Source: Talpa occidentalis (taxonomy: Eukaryota; Chordata; Mammalia; Eulipotyphla; Talpidae). From it: a stretch of 64,000 bases of DNA. Both the position numbers and the translations under genes were made by a program. The stretch covers positions 110,890,734-110,954,733 of the forward strand of contig NW_023605305.1 in assembly GCF_014898055.3 (NCBI RefSeq), in the 5' to 3' direction. Below, in pieces: positions 63,551-64,000 of the stretch; position 1 is the stretch's first letter; each line of letters starts with the position of its first letter. Below the pieces are notes generated by a model. It did no database searches, was not told where the DNA came from, and saw only the letters and a program-made list of their open reading frames with translations.

Positions 63551-64000
63551 CCCCCCCTTTTTAATGTTACTAAAAACTGGGAGGTATTTCAAATCAGAGT
63601 CTGAATTTCCTGAGTTGCAGTTGACAAAAAGTACCAGGACAAAGGGGTCATTTTTAAAATTTAGTTCAGCCCTTGAATCTGGTTTTAAGCAACTAAGCAT
63701 TCATGGAAGAGCCCCATGTGCAAAGTTCGCCCCAGATTCTGGACTCTGAGGACCGCAGGCCCCTGCCATCTGCCGCAGAGATCGGGTTTCCCACGGCCCA
63801 TCCTCGGGGAGAGGCGAGGACTTCGGCTCCTGTCCCACTCCTGGAGATAGGTTTTCAGGTCTGCTGTGTGCCAGCCTTTGCTCTGGCTGCCTTTTCCTAG
63901 TTTCATTTTTCCTTTGTCTTACTGCTCACCAACTTTAATTGATGTTATAAACAGGAATCCTAGCTAGTTCCAAGTCAACTTTGCATCTAACAAATCAGCC
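63551..64000. other. Upstream flank to window end
   Basis: No gene or recognisable repeat seen after the SINE. Confidence 0.5.

Overview
This window is nuclear DNA from a placental mammal. It carries essentially the whole cardiac calsequestrin gene, CASQ2, on the minus strand, spread over about 51 kb as eleven coding exons. Five copies of one tRNA-derived SINE family resemble the camelid Vic-1 family. The ruminant, equine and carnivore SINEs I would recognise are absent. A camelid is therefore the most likely source, but this rests on remembered repeat families and was not searched.

Layout, left to right. Positions 1 to about 6.6 kb hold no convincing coding exon; by known mammalian synteny (VANGL1 lies tail-to-tail with CASQ2) this is probably VANGL1 3' UTR and 3' flank, with several plus-strand AATAAA signals. 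A SINE lies at 8.2-8.5 kb. The CASQ2 3' UTR lies left of the stop codon at 10154. Coding exons 11 to 1 follow rightward: 10154-10405, 11527-11601, 13298-13398, 22660-22714, 28724-28769, 29805-29935, 35983-36056, 41512-41623, 43055-43155, 45761-45845 and 61109-61342. All ten introns are GT-AG and all phases agree. The joined reading frame is 1266 nt (421 codons plus stop). The proximal promoter lies right of the ATG, with a perfect MEF2 consensus at 61658-61667 and a CArG-like element at 61631-61641. The remaining 2.3 kb is upstream flank with another SINE.

The product is the luminal Ca2+-buffering protein of the cardiac junctional sarcoplasmic reticulum. It has a 19-residue signal peptide, three thioredoxin-like domains and an acidic C-terminal tail. 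The first 338 residues align with human CASQ2 without any gap. The tail encoded by exon 11 is 22 residues longer than the human one because of a GAT/GAC repeat expansion.

The introns hold ordinary mammalian repeats: MIR, MER5-like and L1 fragments, five Vic-1-like SINEs and several microsatellites. The points most worth a second look concern the gene itself. They are the expanded Asp tail, two splice acceptors built from simple repeats (TG-rich before exon 4, CTCA/CTCG before exon 11) and a weak donor after exon 6. I found no evidence of a new multi-gene system; most other open frames here are chance frames in introns.
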